NCBI GenBank assembly: GCA_017416505.1 | Contig: JAFQCI010000022.1 | Location: 1-24,916, forward strand | Length of the DNA stretch: 24,916 nt | Reading direction: 5' to 3' | Origin: Lachnospiraceae bacterium | GTDB taxonomy: Bacteria; Bacillota_A; Clostridia; Lachnospirales; Lachnospiraceae | Shown here: one piece after another, positions 22,606 to 24,916 of the stretch | Layout of the letters: each line of letters begins with the position of its first letter | How positions within the stretch are numbered: position 1 is the stretch's first letter | Translations under genes and position numbers: made by a program | The notes under the pieces: model-generated | The model's database searches: none | Told to the model about the DNA's origin: nothing | The model's input: the letters and a program-made list of their open reading frames with translations, nothing else

Positions 22606-23495
22606 TTCATTTCACCCCCTGTAATAAAAATAAAAGCATCATTAAGAGTGCAATTTCCTGCTGATACTTCTTTTACCCCGATTTCTCTTAATTGCTCAGA
22701 CACTTCAATGTAATTATCACAATAAATTATGTACTCATGTTCCGTTTTTATATACTCAAATTTAGCTAATTCTTCTTTAAATAGATCCCCTTCTTTTCTT
22801 CTTATTTTAATTTTATGACTATATCCTATACTTTTTATCAATTTTTCTGGATTATCACATTGTTTTATCTCGCCATTATAAATAAATGCTATTCTATTAC
22901 AATTCTCTTCTACTTCTTCCATATAATGAGTTGATAATAGTACTGTAACTCCTTTTTTATTTACCTTTCGTATTAATTCCCACAATTCTTTTCTGGCATT
23001 CGGATCTAATGCCACAGTAGGTTCATCTAACAATATTAATTGTGGATTGTTTATTAAAGCAAGTCCTAAAGCCACTTTTTGTTTTTGTCCTCCTGACAGA
23101 TTTTTTATTTTACTTTTCCTCTTGTCCTCAAGGCCACATAATGAAATAACTTCATCTGCTCTTTTGTTTACATTTTCTATATTATACAAATTGGCAAAAA
23201 AGCGAAAAATCTTATATATAGGAACATCTTCAAAAAAATCACTTTTTTGTAACTGAATGCCAATTATATTCTTTATACAATTTTCATTCTCTTGATAATT
23301 ATAACCACTTATAAGCAAATTTCCTTTATCTGGTTTTAGATAGCCTTCTATTATTTCAAATAAAGTAGATTTTCCACATCCATTAGGTCCTATAATCCCA
23401 AAAATCTCTCCTTTATTGACTTGTAGATTAATATTTTTTAACACTTGGTTTCCTTGTTCATAAGCAAAACATAAATTATTCTGTATTTTTATCAT
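22602..23495 (-). CDS. ABC exporter ATP-binding protein
   Basis: A 297-residue ATPase of the ABC-2/DrrA-like type. Walker A GPNGCGKS is at 36-43, followed by the signature LSGGQKQK, Walker B LILLDEPTVALDP and the His switch STHYMEE. A C-terminal extension of about 80 residues follows the nucleotide-binding domain, as in DrrA- and CcmA-like exporters. I chose the ATG at 23493-23495 with AAGGA 5 nt upstream; the frame opens at 23573 but the extra 26 residues (MNMTNPWNKK...) have no ribosome-binding site and do not resemble the family. The permease gene overlaps its end by 4 bp (ATGA). Confidence 0.9.
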   Translation of the reverse strand: MIKIQNNLCFAYEQGNQVLKNINLQVNKGEIFGIIGPNGCGKSTLFEIIEGYLKPDKGNLLISGYNYQENENCIKNIIGIQLQKSDFFEDVPIYKIFRFFANLYNIENVNKRADEVISLCGLEDKRKSKIKNLSGGQKQKVALGLALINNPQLILLDEPTVALDPNARKELWELIRKVNKKGVTVLLSTHYMEEVEENCNRIAFIYNGEIKQCDNPEKLIKSIGYSHKIKIRRKEGDLFKEELAKFEYIKTEHEYIIYCDNYIEVSEQLREIGVKEVSAGNCTLNDAFIFITGGEMK

Positions 23496-23757
23496 AGCTT
23501 CCTTGCATGATGTTTTCAGAACAAAAACATCATACTCCTTTCTTTTTTTGTTCCATGGATTAGTCATATTCATATATTGTAACTTTCAATTTTTCTATAG
23601 CTTTGACTTAAGTATTATTAAATCTACTTATTAATCAGATTTGTTTCATAGTATAAGCTTGAACAAATAGTATTTTGTCACTATTCCGTTTTTTACATAT
23701 TATTTTGCCAAAAATAATTTGTTGTAATCTATTTTTACAGAATAGGTTAGAGGGCTT
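23496..23757. other. AT-rich gap upstream of the ABC exporter
   Basis: I see no gene here. No convincing promoter for the exporter is visible on the minus strand, only scattered TATAAT-like strings. The gap ends at a reverse-transcriptase remnant. Confidence 0.4.
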
Positions 23758-23872
23758 TTACTCGTTCCATGCTTCGAAAAGTCCATTATCACGATACACC
23801 TTATCATACAATGTATAAATCTTCGGCTGCCAGATATAGTTTATTTTTAAGTTGTCGAACTTTTTTTGGAGT
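23758..23872 (-). pseudogene. Frameshifted N-terminal remnant of a group II intron reverse transcriptase
   Basis: Two reading frames on the minus strand give consecutive pieces of the conserved N-terminus of group II intron reverse transcriptases: KVRQLKNKLYLAAE (about 23822-23863), then IYTLYDKVYRDNGLFEAWNE ending at a stop (23758-23760). Intact relatives have both in one frame, separated by a few more residues, so bases have been lost near 23820-23830. Nothing of the catalytic part follows on the downstream side. It lies in the downstream flank of the intron ending near 23981. Confidence 0.65.
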
Positions 23873-23980
23873 TATATGTCTTCATAACATTCTCTCACAA
23901 ATTTTAATTCCTTTATTCTCTCTACAAACATGAATGAAATAAAAACCTTCAAACTGCATTTTCTTGCACAGTTATTATCA

Positions 23981-24057
23981 GTGTCGGGTAAGGATGATTC
24001 TTTACAGTCTCATCCTCCCCAAAGAACGGAACGTGCGATTTTCACCGCATTCCGCTC
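23981..24057 (-). ncRNA. Domains V and VI and 3' end of the outer group II intron
   Basis: A 34-nt domain V is at 24024-24057 on the minus strand: GAGCGGAATGCGG, a GAAA-containing loop, then CGCACGTTCCGTTC, with the terminal stems complementary. Domain VI follows (about 23985-24022; GGGGAGGATGA pairs with TCATCCTTACCC), and the intron ends with an AC near 23981-23983. Exact 3' end is uncertain by 2 bases. Confidence 0.82.
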
Positions 24058-24063
24058 ACGCAT

Positions 24064-24714
24064 CTATAACGCATAGTAATTTATCTGCGCAGCTCGATTG
24101 GAACATATCGCTTTCTTTCTGTTCATACGATGTTTCTTAGAGCGATGTTCAAAGTACTCTTTATCAAGAAATGGATTCTTGTTTAACGCCATTTGACCTC
24201 TGCGTACAATCGGCATATCCATCATCAAAAACAAAATATTCTTGTCCGACTTAAATGTCCATTTCCTTCCTTTGTGTGTTTTCCAGTATCTGTTAACAAT
24301 CCATCTTTTGCTTTTATTCGGATGTCTTCTTTTCGCCCATTTCCAAAGCATTTCCCATGTCCGATGGTCTATTGTACTGTAACTTTTCTTTGCGCAAGCT
24401 GAGTGATGATAGTTTGCCCATCCTATAATGACTTCGTTCAGTTTTCGGATTAAGTCTTCCTGTTTTGCCGTTCGATTATCCTTGATAATACTACTGATTT
24501 TCTGTGTAATTTTGCACATAGACTTATGAGAAGGCTTAATTATCAGTTTTCCTTTAAACTTTCTAAAGTTCCAACCGAGGAAATCAAACCCCTTGTCAAT
24601 GTGAGTAATTACTGTCTTTTCTTTCGACAATGTTAATCCTCTTTCAAGAAGAAAGACTTCTATCATCTGTTTTATGTTCTCTAAGCTCTCTCTGTCAGAA
24701 GCTGTCACTATGAA
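24064..24714 (-). CDS. ltrA: Group II intron reverse transcriptase/maturase, C-terminal part, split by another intron
   Basis: Open frame of 216 residues beginning FIVTASDRESLENI, which in group II reverse transcriptases directly follows the catalytic YADD. The rest shows the end of the RT domain (LSKEKTVITHIDKGFDFLGWNF) and maturase domain X (VIIGWANYHHSACAKKSYSTID, then LWKWAKRRHPNK). It ends KKAICSNRAAQINYYAL; no CxxC HNH endonuclease is seen. The stop is 6 bp before domain V. YADD and everything before it are missing because the inner intron ends at about 24716. If the inner intron splices, the protein would be whole. The first ATG-like start (GTG at 24706-24708) has no sensible role. Confidence 0.85.
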   Translation of the reverse strand, partial: FIVTASDRESLENIKQMIEVFLLERGLTLSKEKTVITHIDKGFDFLGWNFRKFKGKLIIKPSHKSMCKITQKISSIIKDNRTAKQEDLIRKLNEVIIGWANYHHSACAKKSYSTIDHRTWEMLWKWAKRRHPNKSKRWIVNRYWKTHKGRKWTFKSDKNILFLMMDMPIVRRGQMALNKNPFLDKEYFEHRSKKHRMNRKKAICSNRAAQINYYAL

Positions 24715-24715
24715 G

Positions 24716-24787
24716 TAAGTAGACCTAGGGAACTTCCCCCTAAGTCCCTCTCAGAACTGTACGTGAACCTCTCGACTCATACAGCTC
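24716..24787 (-). ncRNA. Domains V and VI and 3' end of the inner group II intron
   Basis: A 34-nt domain V lies at 24754-24787 on the minus strand: GAGCTGTATGAG, loop, then TTCACGTACAGTTC. Domain VI follows (about 24720-24752, GGGACTTAGGG pairing with CCCTAGGTC) and ends in CTACTTAC at about 24716 (or CTAC at 24719). The next bases code for FIVTA of the outer RT gene. Confidence 0.83.
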
Positions 24788-24790
24788 CCA

Positions 24791-24916
24791 TTATCCAGCC
24801 GTTGGCAGTATTCCAAACTTCCAATGTGCAAACAGATTTCTTTCTCTTGTCGCTATTTCTCCTAACCAGTGTTCAGCCCTCTTCCTTGAGTTCCGTTTCT
24901 TATATTTTCTCCTTAC
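24791..24916 (-). CDS. ltrA: Inner group II intron reverse transcriptase, C-terminal fragment
   Basis: The last 41 codons of an open frame that runs off the window: RRKYKKRNSRKRAEHWLGE, then LFAHWKFG and a TAA stop. The basic stretch and the LFAHW ending match the end of endonuclease-free group II intron reverse transcriptases. The stop is 3 bp before domain V, so no HNH domain is present. Partial at the 5' side. Confidence 0.75.
   Translation of the reverse strand, partial: VRRKYKKRNSRKRAEHWLGEIATRERNLFAHWKFGILPTAG

Larger units (their letters stand above)
23981..24715 (-). mobile_element. Outer group II intron, 3' half
   Basis: Reverse-transcriptase C-terminal coding sequence, DV, DVI and 3' end are present on the minus strand in the proper order. 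The 5' half (ribozyme domains I-III and the first part of the RT gene) would lie beyond the right window edge, on the other side of the inner intron. Confidence 0.75.
24716..24916 (-). mobile_element. Inner group II intron, 3' end (continues past the window)
   Basis: RT C-terminus, DV, DVI and 3' end occur in order on the minus strand. The intron is inserted in the reverse-transcriptase gene of the outer intron, in the same orientation, so splicing could in principle restore it. The DV sequence differs from the outer one, so the two are different introns. Confidence 0.8.

Noticed and set aside
23496..23573. Longer start for the ABC ATPase
   Set aside because: The extra residues have no ribosome-binding site and do not resemble ABC ATPases, whereas the ATG at 23495 has AAGGA in place.

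Overview
The window looks like a chromosome segment of a low-GC, spore-forming Lachnospiraceae-type Clostridia (Firmicutes). The case rests on the conserved block mazG-hup-rqcP(yabO)-yabP-yabQ-divIC-spoIIE-tilS-hpt-ftsH, a CotS-type spore-coat kinase-like gene, purine-rich Shine-Dalgarno sites and AT-rich intergenic DNA. Every gene I accept reads on the minus strand. I cannot name the species.

Layout from left to right. 1-1516: an IS4-family element, at or next to the window edge, inserted 17 bp after the stop codon of an OmpR/PhoB-type response regulator (1534-2223). 2309-4403: a DEAD-box RNA helicase with a DbpA-type RNA-binding domain, bracketed by two copies of a double-hairpin intergenic repeat and preceded by a long leader holding an intrinsic terminator. 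4555-9521: ftsH, hpt, tilS and a membrane-domain-less spoIIE, read as one operon from a promoter of the Spo0A-dependent type (21-bp spacer). 9661-12336: divIC, yabQ, yabP, rqcP, hup and mazG. 12495-13928: a PEGA-domain lipoprotein starting with TTG. 14022-16717: a YREK-type (IS1634-like) insertion element carrying two overlapping passenger genes, a small coiled-coil protein and a shikimate-kinase-like P-loop protein. It has matching ends and a 5-bp target duplication, and it replaces the last residue of the CotS-family gene at 16695-17687. 17802-19154: the CCA-adding enzyme.

19205-23495 is an accessory signalling and export region. It holds an Agr-type quorum-sensing locus in the order agrA-agrC-agrD-(agrB remnant?). 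The agrD peptide gene is too short for ordinary gene calling and is out of frame by one base in an A7 tract. An ABC-2 exporter (ATPase plus permease) lies just upstream.

23758-24916 is a nest of group II introns. A minus-strand intron supplies the end of its reverse transcriptase (RT) plus domains V and VI (23981-24714). Its RT gene is split just before the FIVTA residues that normally follow YADD by the 3' end of a second intron (own RT C-terminus, DV and DVI, 24716-24916, running off the window). Just beyond the 3' end of the first intron lies a frameshifted N-terminal remnant of a further RT. The most interesting features are the agrD locus, the passenger-carrying insertion element, the nested introns, the soluble SpoIIE with its Spo0A-type promoter, and the hairpin that may silence read-through transcripts of the IS4 element.
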